DNA of 64,000 bases. Source: Trichomonas tenax. Its lineage: Eukaryota; Parabasalia; Trichomonadida; Trichomonadidae. How positions within the stretch are numbered: position 1 is the first letter of the stretch; each line of letters starts with the position of its first letter. This document shows, piece by piece, positions 18,140-28,004 of this stretch. The stretch spans positions 29,783 to 93,782 of the forward strand of contig JALKBU010000073.1 in assembly GCA_023091735.1 (NCBI GenBank). Direction: 5' to 3'. The position numbers and the translations under genes were made by a program. The notes beneath the pieces were generated by a model. The model did not search any database. It was given only the letters and a program-made list of their open reading frames with translations, and had not been told where the DNA came from.

Positions 18140-19251
18140 ATGTTTTTAGTCAACGAATTAACTTTCGCACTGCTAAACAGGACGATAGATATGTGCGATT
18201 GGGCCAGTAGCGGTGCTTTTCCACCAGGCGGAATCATTTACAATTACGAAGATAATAAATTATATTATCCAAGTCATTACCTATTCAACGATACAGATGT
18301 CCTCTATGTTATCACTCGTGCAACATTTTCAGCTGTCGATTGGCAAATTGATTTTGCAATCCAAGAAGTTGATGGAATATTCGGAAACAGAACATTTAAA
18401 TCTCATAGAGGATTCTATTACTCCGCAACACATATTAAAAACTTTAACGGAAAAACTATTTCACAGGAGCAAGTCTCGGATGAACATGCGCCGCAGTTTT
18501 AGCTCATCTTGCTCTCGCAGACCAGGATTTAGCTGGAAAAGACATCATGGCTATTGGATTCGCTAGTGCTCCATGCATGGAATACATTCCACCAGAAATA
18601 CAAGAGAGAACATTGTTATTTGTAAATCAAGATGATATTATCACAACTGTCTCTATTCCAAACATTTATGATTTGTATATTAACTCAATCGAACGTAACA
18701 ACTTCTCAGACCAATTGTTGCAGGATATTGACGATATCAATTCGACATCTAATCTTTTGCGTGCTGCTAAGAACTTGGCCCATCAATACATAGATATAAT
18801 TGCAGGTTTTGTTAACAACTATCATCAAGACAAAAATCAAGTCAAAGTTAGATGCTTATGAGGCAAAATCATGAGATTAACGGTCAACAGCACAAGCTGC
18901 TATTTCAATGAAATTATGATAAACGCTACATCATTGAATACAGTTCATTTGTTGGGAATTGCGTTCGATGATCATCCATTGAGTGGATATAGAGCAAAAA
19001 CTTGGATTCTCGAATTTTGCAACAATATTGATGATGGAGGAAATGATGACGATAATCCAGGCAATCAAACAACTAATCATGATATGATTAAGCGTACGAT
19101 ATATTATGAAACTGTTGCTGCCCATGGGCTTTGTAATTGTAGCCCTTGTAATAGTATTAATAATTGTAATCGTCAAAAACCAACATCATTTTCCTAGTGC
19201 AGCAAGTGTTCCTTTCAGTGAAGAACCTCAATATAACTATTTAGAATAAAG
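18140..19251 (+). pseudogene. decayed membrane-anchored class 3 lipase
   Basis: Three open segments read as one lipase_3 protein. 18140-18465 encodes DVLYVITRATFSAVDWQIDF and FKSHRGFYYSA, the strand and HxGFY region before the active site. After a frameshift the nucleophile elbow reads F-T-G-A-S-L-G (18460-18480) and is followed at 18481 by TGA where the family has glycine. The same frame then continues AAVLAHLALAD and IMAIGFASAPCM. A second in-frame TGA lies at 18859-18861. The frame goes on to an Asn-rich spacer, and after a shift near 19130 encodes a TM helix (GFVIVALVIVLIIVIV) and a short tail ending NYLE at 19251. At least two stops and two frameshifts make it non-functional. I saw no trichomonad intron motifs at the breaks. 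The intact ancestor would have been a cell-surface lipase or phospholipase with a C-terminal anchor. Confidence 0.8.
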
Positions 19252-19352
19252 ATATTCATAATTAGACCTATATTTTCACCTAAATTTTGATGATATGTAG
19301 AAATGTTTCTCAAAGGACGTCAATATGATTATATAAAATAAAATAAATGTAT

Positions 19353-22300
19353 TTACTTATCATAATTAAATTCGGATATATTAAAAGAAAGCTTTTCGTT
19401 GATCTTCAAAATTGCAGATTTGAAATATCTGTAAACTTTCGAACCAACAACATTAGAAATTATTGAGCCAGTTTTGCTGACTTCGATAATATCAACACTT
19501 TCGAGTGGAGACTGCTGGATTGATTCTATTTCTTGTCCTGTAATCCTGTAAACCTTAACTGCAAACTGATATGTTGAAGGAACGCCAATAGCGACGCATT
19601 CGATGCAAGAAACCAAAACGCATTTTCGTGCCGAGATGATTTTTTCTGTTTGAATCTCAGAGATAACTGTGCCAATGGAATCATAAACGACAATCTTCGA
19701 TTCTCCGACGCATGCAACACATCCACTCTTGTAGACAAACAATCCATTTGTAACATCAACAGATCTGATCGATGTTATAAAGTCTCCTTCAATAGTTGCA
19801 AAAATAAGAGTGTTATCAACATCAACACTGCAAATAAGTCCGGAATCAACTGACATTGAGAGTTTCTTGATCTCGCAGGTATGATATGTCATTGTCTTAA
19901 TAAATGCACATTCTGGTAATGACCAAATATGGACATCGCCAATATCGCCACCAGTCAATAAGATCCTGTTTCCAGCGATCGAAGCTGCTGTAACATATGA
20001 AGTTCTGTGTTGAACATATGTTAATCTGTTCTCTACGAAGTTCTGAACAACAACGAATGGCTCTGGATAATGCGCATCCTTTTCTGACAGATACACTGCG
20101 ATATTTAATGGTTGGGAAACGCCGACAATCTTCCTTGAAACCAAAAATCCGCTATATATGCGTTTCTTGTAAAATCCTTGTCCATTTAATGTTATTCCGA
20201 ATTGCTTCTTGAAATAAATGATCTGGAAGATGCCACTATTCATATTATTGCGTTCTGTTGAATCAAGAATTTTCTCTCTTGACTTGTGGCTGCTGTTGAA
20301 AAGCCTTGGAATCGGGCACCAAACTGTTTCAAAAGCATGCAAAGAATCATCATTATCATGCAAAAATTCTCCGTACATTTCTTTGTTGCCTCTTGCTGTG
20401 CCGTACATCATGTCAAACCATTTGTGGATCGACTTGCTTGAATTGAGCTCTAAGAATAGCTTGTGTATCTCAACAAAGTTAACAGCATTACAATACTTGT
20501 TTGAAGGATCGATGTAAGCCCAATCAGGAAGTTTAACGTCTGCATTCTCGCTAGGATCATAGTGTTTCCATAATGGCTTTTGATATCTATTTAACAAGAA
20601 TTGATAAAATGAGAAATATTCTGGTAGGCATTCGGTCTTATTTTGAGTACTATTATGAACATGCTGGAAAATTCTTTCCTTTACTTCAAAATCTCTTTGG
20701 AATGCAAGATATGATTCATAAAATGGAGTCAATCTTATGAATGTAACAAGAACTTGGTAAATACTCATATATCCATAATTATCAATCGTTCCGTGATCAA
20801 GGAAATTTTTAACTCTGTTTTGATCTATGTTTGCATAACCAAGATTTCTTGGTCGCAATTTATTGAAATCATCAAATATCCATGGGAAGAACGGATAAGC
20901 TGAAAAGTTGTTGTATGATCTGCCACACAACATATTGAGATAAGTTAAATACTCAAATGTTGATATTTCTCCATTGGTCCATTTGTCCATAATCTTTAGA
21001 TCATCAACGAGTTTTGTAATATCATTGAGATATTTTCCTTGAAGAATAACTGTTTCTTTGTTTTCATATTCACGCGAATTAAGATTTCTGAGACTTCGGA
21101 ATAAATCAAATTTGTTATTTATGACAGGAATTCGATCGTGTGATTGATGAGACCAGATTTCATTGATATACCAAACAAATGAATCACGCTGCTCCTTGCT
21201 TGGATGAATAATAAATAAGGAAGGCTTGAAAGCACTGTAAATTTCGCAGGCTAAATCTTGATTGAAATATTTAACATTCATAATGAATTCAATCTCATCA
21301 ATACGAAGATCTTCATAAAAATGACAATTTGTATTAGAAACGCCTTCAAACGTAATTGTGAATTTATCGAAGTTAATATTTTGGTCACCAAAGAATGGAT
21401 CGGCGAAGATTCCTTTAATTGTGCATACGTATGCACCCTGTTTTGGAATTGGAGGATTTGTCTCAACTGAAGCAATAAATTTTGAATAATCCACTTCATT
21501 GATGGATCTTCCACCTTTGCGATTTGTTAATGATGAAACTGAAAATGTTGGCTTGATATTGAAATCATGCATGCATGAACCATTGGTCTTCATGATTAAC
21601 TCAACATCATTGATTTGGCTTCGATGGAATTCTTGACCTCTTGAAGACTTTGAAGCAGTATATTCATTATGGTATTTATCGTAGGCATTATAAAATTGTT
21701 GTTGTAGATATGATTCAGCTATTGGTTTATCACTTCCTAATGAATGATCAATCGTTAAATTCGGCTTTGCCTTATTAATCTCTTGCGATAATTCATTGAT
21801 GTATTTTTCTTCATTCATCAATGTATTAAATACAGCAAATGGTTCGAAGTTTGGATTGTAATATCTCGATAATTTTGTAGGTAATTCTAAATCGATAATT
21901 CTTGTGAAATTAGAAATGCACTGCAATTGAATGCCTCTTGTACAAAACTGCATTTTCTCAACAATTATATCACGATATACAGCAACTTCTTCAATTCTAG
22001 TTGAGATTTGTGAAAATTCATAAAGGAGATCAATACACAAATAGATCATTTCGAAAGATTGATTGAAAATCATGACCTGTTTGCCATCATATAAATCGAT
22101 ACTATCAAGAAGCAATTTGATCAAAGATTCATCTCTTGTGGAATACTTTTTAATTGTAACCTGAATGTCGAAATTTTGGACCTCAAGGAAGGGATTGGTT
22201 AAAAACTTCTTAATCGGTTTGCCAGAAAGCTGAGTATTGCGCATTATCAATGGAATAGCAACGGATAATAATTTATCAAGATGTCCCTTTATCGATTCTT

Positions 22301-25300
22301 TTGGAATGTTCTTGAGTATCTCAACTTCAAAATTATACCAATCAAGTGATAACTCTTTGTTATTTTCAGCAATGCTGAATAGCTCAATGCACCTAAAGAC
22401 TTTGATAATTGAATCAATCTTGTACTTCAAAATCTCAATGAAAGGCTTTGTTGTATAATATCTCGAAACTTTCATGAAATTGAGTAAGAAGTAATACCAA
22501 TTATCACATTTGCTGAAGTTCTCGAGAATTAAATCATCCTTGAGATATTGGCAAATCCAATCAATTGCAGTTCTTGGATCCTCTCTATTCATGAATGTCT
22601 TTAATAGAAGAGGAATTGTAAGAGGAGACCTAATCAATCTGTCTTTGTAGGCATCATCAATAAACTTTCCATCTGGAGCATATGACATGATTAATGCAGT
22701 TGTGATACAGATTTGTGACAACTCTCTCTGATACTTGTATTCATTAAATTTAGCGAAAAGATCAATAAAGTTCTTTAAGCAAATGTTTTGCACATCAGTA
22801 TCCTCGAAAGTAATTAAGAACATCCATGGCAAAAAGCATAATTGGATGTTGTCCGTGAATTTCGTGTACAGGCTAAATTCTAATTGGAAATTATCTGTGA
22901 ATGCATGTGTGTTCATTAATATTGGTTGAATTTCTTGCAATTTGATATTACTGTACCACATTGGATATGTAATAATGAATGATTTGTCGACATCAAAACT
23001 TGGATCAACGATCAATAATGTTGCAAAATCTATTGCTTTTTCTAACTTTTTCTCTAAAGCTCCAGCAAAATATGTTATCACTGCCTCTCTGTTGAAGAAC
23101 AGACGCTTATTTTTGTTATAAGCAACTATAACATAATTCTCAAAGAAATTTGGGAAATCTTTGGCAATCATTTCATATGTGAAATCAATGTTCAAGAAGA
23201 AAGCAATTGCAAATTTATCGGCAACTTTTGTATCCAATAAAGCAAGAGCAGCATCCAAAAAGTCTTCATTGACGAACTCTAATTTGAGTGTTGTCAAATA
23301 CGATGCATAATAATTGATGTAGTCTTTTCTGTTGAAATCAATGCAAAGGTCTTCAAGATTGTCTAAAAGTAATTTGAAGATCTTCAATAAAATTACTGCG
23401 ATGTTTTCCTTGTCTTTTAATAGAAATGCATCATCTCTTTGACAATATTCTTGAACCATTGGTACCAAAGTGAATAAATTATTTGCGCTCCTGAGAATGT
23501 CGATGATCGAATTTTGGGCAGCAGAAACGGTTCCATTAAACTCAGCTGTAGCTCCGTTATCAAGAGGATCAGTGTGGATGATCTTTTCTCCATACACGAA
23601 AAGCGGAGAATAGTTCTTAACAATGGCTTCATTTTTTGTGATTTTGATCTCTGAGATAAAGCCATCTAAAGATGCATCAAGGAAGTTTGTGGCGAATCCA
23701 ATTTTTTGCTGTGATTTTCCAACTTTAAAATCAAAAACTGCCATGTAACCATCAATAGTCAAGCTGAAATTATCATTTGCGAAATCAATTGATACATCAA
23801 GCCATTTGCCAATGCACATTGGAGAAATAAGAAATGTTTCTTTATCGCTTGGTGGTATGAACTGTGCTTCGAATTCAGTTGAGTTGATCTTGACTATTGC
23901 TTTGATATCATATGTTTTCGGAGATTTCTGGAGCTTAATGCTAAGAGATTGAGAATCAGATATCTGTAAGTAGAAAAATGGATCCATGAACTTTTCGTTA
24001 ACTTGATTGAACTTGATGCTGAATTTAATCGATGTATCTGGCGCGATTATTGGTTTATTAACATCATTGCTTTCATCAATGATTCCTGTTCTGAATTTAG
24101 ACATTGCAAAAGACCATCTATCTGATTCCATTAACTGGCATGCAATCATGTTTTTGAACATTTCGAAAATTCTATGTGTAAACCTATATTGAGCTTTTTC
24201 GAGAGTTTTGAACAGATTATGGAACATTGCTGTAGTAAATTGTGCTGTACAAAGCCGTTCCATGAAAGATAATGTTTCTTCAAGAAGAGGGTCAGAACCA
24301 TCTTTGCATGACAGAAAATTATCAAGAGCAAATTTGAAGCCGCCATGAACGATCAACTTTTCCGCGTTTGCTTTGTTTTGAGCAAGCTTATTAAATTCTT
24401 TTGTGACAAGAAATTCTTTGTGTGTATCTTGAGCTCTTTGAGCAAGAAGCTGAATAACAGCTGGAACGTAAATAATTGGAGCTGTATTTTTTTCAAGCGA
24501 AACTTCAGCACAAAGGAACTTAAGTAAGGGCTCAACAAGATCGATTTGTTGACTACAGTTGATTAGTTCCTTGATATCATCTGAAGTAAGCTTCCTAACA
24601 TAGATGCAATACTGAGATCCATTCATTGCCCATTTCGTCAAAAGCTGAATGATTTCCAGCTCTATATTCTTCTTGCGAGCTTGTTCAATAGCAACCTTTA
24701 CAACGATTTCTTGATTGAATGTGACATTATAGCTATCCTGGATTATAGATATCATATTGTTTGTGATCTGCATATCTTCACACTGAAATCCTTTGATGAT
24801 TGTATCATTCATGATGTTGTTTAGAGCAAAAGACTTCTTGACTATATTTATGAATGTCGCTGGATTGTCCATCATTCTTTTTTCAACAAGTTGAACAATT
24901 GGATATTCATTAGATGGTGAATTAAGCGGAATTACGATTTCTGGATAAGAAAGTATAATATATCTAATGTAGTCGAATATGCAGTCGTTCGTTTTAGCTA
25001 ATTCTGCCATTTTCATCAAAAGAGTTCCTGAAGATCGAACAAATTCGATGATTTTACCATTGCTTGGATTTATGTAATCGAACAGAAGTGGAGATAAATG
25101 ATAGAAAACAATCTCGTCATCTAAGATTGAAGCGATCTTGTTTGGTATACCTGAACGAGGATCTAAATAGAAATTATTGATTAAATACAGCAAATAATCG
25201 TGTGCAGATGTGTTGTATGTATTGGAGAAAAAGTTTTTGTTAATCAATGAACTGATTCCATCATACAATATAAGATTTTCCGATTTTGATGGCCAAATCA

Positions 25301-26423
25301 AGTATGAAAACATCAAAATGGCCTTGTTCAAATGGAGCAATGAATTTTCTCTTGATATCAAGAATTCATCGAAATAGAGACGATAATTGATCAGCTTTGC
25401 GAATTGCCTGAAAACTATTACGAATTCACTAGTTAATTCATTAGCAAATGGTTTTGTGGGTTCCTTAATATTATTTGATACATGAGAATTGATATAATTT
25501 TCGAAGTTAGGATTTTCTAATTTATAAGTTGCAATTGGTATATTAAGTGTACCATCTAGTTGAATATCAGGTAAAAATTGGTCCCAAAGATGGAAAATTA
25601 ATGAGATAAGATCTGAATTTGGAAATCTGTAACCAATTTTGTTAAGTTTATCGAGTGCAAACAATATAACTTTCATTTTGGTTTCTGTAATCTCTGTGTT
25701 TTCAGTTAACTTAGCAAAATTAAATATAATTTCAGAAAAAACTTTATCTTCCTGTGTCTTTGGATAAGAATTTGAACTTAAAACGCTGTGTAACTGGACA
25801 AGGAAACTATCAGATAACACCTTTGCATCAGAATTCAAATATTTCAACATAAATTCTGTAGTAACAGAAAACATATCATTCTGATCTGTTTTTTGTGTAG
25901 GCTGGTCTAAAATTTTGTAGAATTCTTCAAGAATTGTCACGATAAATTCTTGGTATTTTGGAACTTCTTCCATTTTCTCCATAAGGAAGCGGATTATTGA
26001 AGCAAATGGCTTAAAGTATCTTGGCTGGCTTTGTGAACCTGTTTTTGGTAGAATTTTGTAAAAAGAGAAATATTTTGCAAAAATGTTGTCAATTCCAAAA
26101 ACTCGTACCTTGAGTTCATTATTTTTGAGTATTTCGTGTATATTTTGGTCAATTTTAATGATTTCACGATTTAAAATTGAAAATATTTCACTTTCATTGG
26201 TGTTGTTTCTGTAATTTGTTGGCAAATCGAAGACAAAGAGCTCATCCATGATATTTCCTTCCTGCAATTTGAACGCGTTTAGAATAATATCTTCATTACT
26301 CGATGACGGACGATCGAATTGCTTTTTTAGAAAGTCAGGGAGTTTGCTGAGGATCTCTTCATCCAATTTCTTGTACTTTTGTGTGTAACAAGAAATTGTA
26401 AAACTGAGATATTCGTCATCCAT
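19353..26423 (-). CDS. giant BEACH-domain protein (ConA-like, PH-BEACH, BEACH, WD40), BEACH-1
   Basis: 2356 residues from the ATG at 26421-26423. The first ~790 residues are helical (armadillo-like). About 795-935 look like the ConA-like lectin fold found in large BEACH proteins (IKFSIKFNQVNEKF to LDGFISEIKI). More helical repeats follow, then a PH-BEACH domain (about 1645-1760) and the BEACH domain (about 1800-2020) with WTNGEISTFEYLTYLNMLCG, RSYNNFSAYPFFPWIF, LTPFYESYLAFQ and PLWKHYDPSENADVKLPDWAY. The C-terminal ~220 residues contain WD40-type repeats (VHIWSLPECAFIKTMTYHTC). Such proteins (LYST, neurobeachin, LRBA, LvsA families) act as scaffolds in lysosome/vacuole size control, membrane fusion and autophagy; which subtype this is cannot be decided. 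The stop overlaps TAAATA. The frame is intact for over 7 kb. Confidence 0.93.
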   Translation of the reverse strand: MDDEYLSFTISCYTQKYKKLDEEILSKLPDFLKKQFDRPSSSNEDIILNAFKLQEGNIMDELFVFDLPTNYRNNTNESEIFSILNREIIKIDQNIHEILKNNELKVRVFGIDNIFAKYFSFYKILPKTGSQSQPRYFKPFASIIRFLMEKMEEVPKYQEFIVTILEEFYKILDQPTQKTDQNDMFSVTTEFMLKYLNSDAKVLSDSFLVQLHSVLSSNSYPKTQEDKVFSEIIFNFAKLTENTEITETKMKVILFALDKLNKIGYRFPNSDLISLIFHLWDQFLPDIQLDGTLNIPIATYKLENPNFENYINSHVSNNIKEPTKPFANELTSEFVIVFRQFAKLINYRLYFDEFLISRENSLLHLNKAILMFSYLIWPSKSENLILYDGISSLINKNFFSNTYNTSAHDYLLYLINNFYLDPRSGIPNKIASILDDEIVFYHLSPLLFDYINPSNGKIIEFVRSSGTLLMKMAELAKTNDCIFDYIRYIILSYPEIVIPLNSPSNEYPIVQLVEKRMMDNPATFINIVKKSFALNNIMNDTIIKGFQCEDMQITNNMISIIQDSYNVTFNQEIVVKVAIEQARKKNIELEIIQLLTKWAMNGSQYCIYVRKLTSDDIKELINCSQQIDLVEPLLKFLCAEVSLEKNTAPIIYVPAVIQLLAQRAQDTHKEFLVTKEFNKLAQNKANAEKLIVHGGFKFALDNFLSCKDGSDPLLEETLSFMERLCTAQFTTAMFHNLFKTLEKAQYRFTHRIFEMFKNMIACQLMESDRWSFAMSKFRTGIIDESNDVNKPIIAPDTSIKFSIKFNQVNEKFMDPFFYLQISDSQSLSIKLQKSPKTYDIKAIVKINSTEFEAQFIPPSDKETFLISPMCIGKWLDVSIDFANDNFSLTIDGYMAVFDFKVGKSQQKIGFATNFLDASLDGFISEIKITKNEAIVKNYSPLFVYGEKIIHTDPLDNGATAEFNGTVSAAQNSIIDILRSANNLFTLVPMVQEYCQRDDAFLLKDKENIAVILLKIFKLLLDNLEDLCIDFNRKDYINYYASYLTTLKLEFVNEDFLDAALALLDTKVADKFAIAFFLNIDFTYEMIAKDFPNFFENYVIVAYNKNKRLFFNREAVITYFAGALEKKLEKAIDFATLLIVDPSFDVDKSFIITYPMWYSNIKLQEIQPILMNTHAFTDNFQLEFSLYTKFTDNIQLCFLPWMFLITFEDTDVQNICLKNFIDLFAKFNEYKYQRELSQICITTALIMSYAPDGKFIDDAYKDRLIRSPLTIPLLLKTFMNREDPRTAIDWICQYLKDDLILENFSKCDNWYYFLLNFMKVSRYYTTKPFIEILKYKIDSIIKVFRCIELFSIAENNKELSLDWYNFEVEILKNIPKESIKGHLDKLLSVAIPLIMRNTQLSGKPIKKFLTNPFLEVQNFDIQVTIKKYSTRDESLIKLLLDSIDLYDGKQVMIFNQSFEMIYLCIDLLYEFSQISTRIEEVAVYRDIIVEKMQFCTRGIQLQCISNFTRIIDLELPTKLSRYYNPNFEPFAVFNTLMNEEKYINELSQEINKAKPNLTIDHSLGSDKPIAESYLQQQFYNAYDKYHNEYTASKSSRGQEFHRSQINDVELIMKTNGSCMHDFNIKPTFSVSSLTNRKGGRSINEVDYSKFIASVETNPPIPKQGAYVCTIKGIFADPFFGDQNINFDKFTITFEGVSNTNCHFYEDLRIDEIEFIMNVKYFNQDLACEIYSAFKPSLFIIHPSKEQRDSFVWYINEIWSHQSHDRIPVINNKFDLFRSLRNLNSREYENKETVILQGKYLNDITKLVDDLKIMDKWTNGEISTFEYLTYLNMLCGRSYNNFSAYPFFPWIFDDFNKLRPRNLGYANIDQNRVKNFLDHGTIDNYGYMSIYQVLVTFIRLTPFYESYLAFQRDFEVKERIFQHVHNSTQNKTECLPEYFSFYQFLLNRYQKPLWKHYDPSENADVKLPDWAYIDPSNKYCNAVNFVEIHKLFLELNSSKSIHKWFDMMYGTARGNKEMYGEFLHDNDDSLHAFETVWCPIPRLFNSSHKSREKILDSTERNNMNSGIFQIIYFKKQFGITLNGQGFYKKRIYSGFLVSRKIVGVSQPLNIAVYLSEKDAHYPEPFVVVQNFVENRLTYVQHRTSYVTAASIAGNRILLTGGDIGDVHIWSLPECAFIKTMTYHTCEIKKLSMSVDSGLICSVDVDNTLIFATIEGDFITSIRSVDVTNGLFVYKSGCVACVGESKIVVYDSIGTVISEIQTEKIISARKCVLVSCIECVAIGVPSTYQFAVKVYRITGQEIESIQQSPLESVDIIEVSKTGSIISNVVGSKVYRYFKSAILKINEKLSFNISEFNYDK

Positions 26424-26890
26424 TATAATTTTGCTGGAAAATTATGCATGAAAAATTTCATAAGCTTGTTTCACTCCGTTGTCTTTCCTTGGTTCAGAAA
26501 TTTATTATTTTCTGTCAATGATTAAAAAAACGGATTATTCAATATATCAAACACCGAATAGAAATGTATTATATCTTGAAATGTAAATGATGTTGTTTCG
26601 AATTTTTCACAAATATTTTTCATTTCTAAAATAAAACATTAATTTTCAACTAAACATATATCAAAAATAGCTCTCCCTTTGTATTTCCATTAATGATTAA
26701 GTTAAATGAGGATATTGTTCGAAAACACAACTTGTTCAATTGTGATTGTTAATTTGCTGAATGTATTATTGCGTCATGAATTTTCATATCCAAAAATGAA
26801 TTCCTTTCTTTAGCAGTGATAACATTTTGAGAAATGAAACCATCTTTCAAATTATTCATTCAATTTTGATGCGTAACTAATGATTGGAAA
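26424..26890. other. intergenic DNA
   Basis: About 470 bp of AT-rich sequence between the start of BEACH-1 and the glycine-rich pseudogene. Nothing recognisable in it. Confidence 0.45.
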
Positions 26891-27737
26891 TAAAGAGTGT
26901 ATAACCTCTCACACACTGAAGAGCTTGCGCCAATACATGTTGTACCTGGATATTATCGAATTTAGCTATGGGGAGCACAAGGAGGCAATCGAAATGTCTC
27001 AAACTCAATGAATGCGAATGGAACATATTCAGAGATAATTTATGAATCAACAAAAGAAGGATCACTATTTGCCTATGTTGAAAAAATGAGAAAATGTTCC
27101 AATGAATTTAATCTCACCACCCAAATGTATCGAAGGTGGTAGCAATAGCCTTGGTATCGAAAAGCCTATGTCATGCATTGTTGGAGAAGCAACTTTTGTT
27201 TTACAATCAAACAATACAGAAGATGTTCTCGTTGTTGCAAATGCAGGTGGTGGGTCAGGTTATTATTCATCAGGCTTGGTTCATAGAATGGGATTTGGTG
27301 CAACAAAGATATCTCCTGGTAAAGTAGGAGGTTATTTTGATGAAGAAAACCATAAATACCAATCATGTAATGCTTCAGATGGATCAAGATTTAAAGGAGG
27401 CAATGCATGTTCTACTGCATACGGATCATCGGGCGGGGTTGGATATGAGTATTTTGGTGGTGGCGGTGGAACGAATTCGATTGGTGGGTGTGATGGAAGT
27501 AGTTACGCAAAGCCTCCATATGCTTATAAACTCCTCAACCGAAACGAAGAATTTTTATCTCCTGAAGGTTTCGCGGAAGTTGAGCACCCAGGAGATGGAT
27601 ACATTCGAATTACTTACTCCATGACATCTGAAATGTTTGGTATCCTGTTCAAAAACAAATGCACTGTATGTTATCATGCTTCAAAAACTTACAAAAACAT
27701 CATTTTATTTTCCGTTTTCATATCGATAGGAAAATAG
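26890..27737 (+). pseudogene. broken glycine-rich (ALK-GRD-like) protein gene
   Basis: A frame opened near 26890 encodes HVVPGYYRI, then an in-frame TAG at 26963-26965 exactly where the family has E in the ELWGAQGG motif, then LWGAQGGNRNVSNS and EGSLFAYVEK. A frameshift near 27100 moves the rest into the frame of 27102-27737: VVANAGGGSGYYSSG, GRFKGG-like blocks, YFGGGGGTNSIGGCDGSSY, GDGYIRITYS, ending in a hydrophobic segment (NIILFSVFIS) that may be a TM remnant. With a nonsense codon and a frameshift the gene is dead, though 211 codons stay open. It is related to, but not a close copy of, the gene at 15932-16978. The family call is good; the original start was not found. Confidence 0.75.
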
Positions 27738-27978
27738 CTTTTTCTTTAGGTAATAATGAATAGCACTATCAAGTATTGACTTTATAAGAGAGTGAATGCC
27801 TTATATATGTCAAACTTATTACAGAATAAAAAATCTTTCATATTGGAAGAATAGAATTAAGCTGACACCTTTTTTCAAGATAATAAGATTTGCATTGATG
27901 CGTTGTAAATGATGCAAACAGTCAAAGTTAGCAACATCAAATCAAAATGTTCAAAAAATTAATAAAATGGTAAACTTA

Positions 27979-27984
27979 TCATTT
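27979..27984 (+). promoter_or_regulatory. initiator of the kinesin gene
   Basis: TCATTT matches TCA+1 Y (T/A). The +1 base (27981) is 24 nt before the ATG at 28005, which supports that start over the later ATG at 28089. Confidence 0.45.
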
Positions 27985-28004
27985 TGACTCAGTTTTATTT
28001 AAAC

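Noticed and set aside
18213..18566. 117-codon frame overlapping the lipase pseudogene
   Set aside because: It is the wrong frame for the lipase homology through most of its length; only short pieces are relevant where the real frame shifts.
18140..19251. Introns as an explanation for breaks in the lipase gene
   Set aside because: I see no GTATGT donor or ACTAACACACAG acceptor motif, the known trichomonad intron signals, at the lesions, and two of the lesions are simple in-frame stops.
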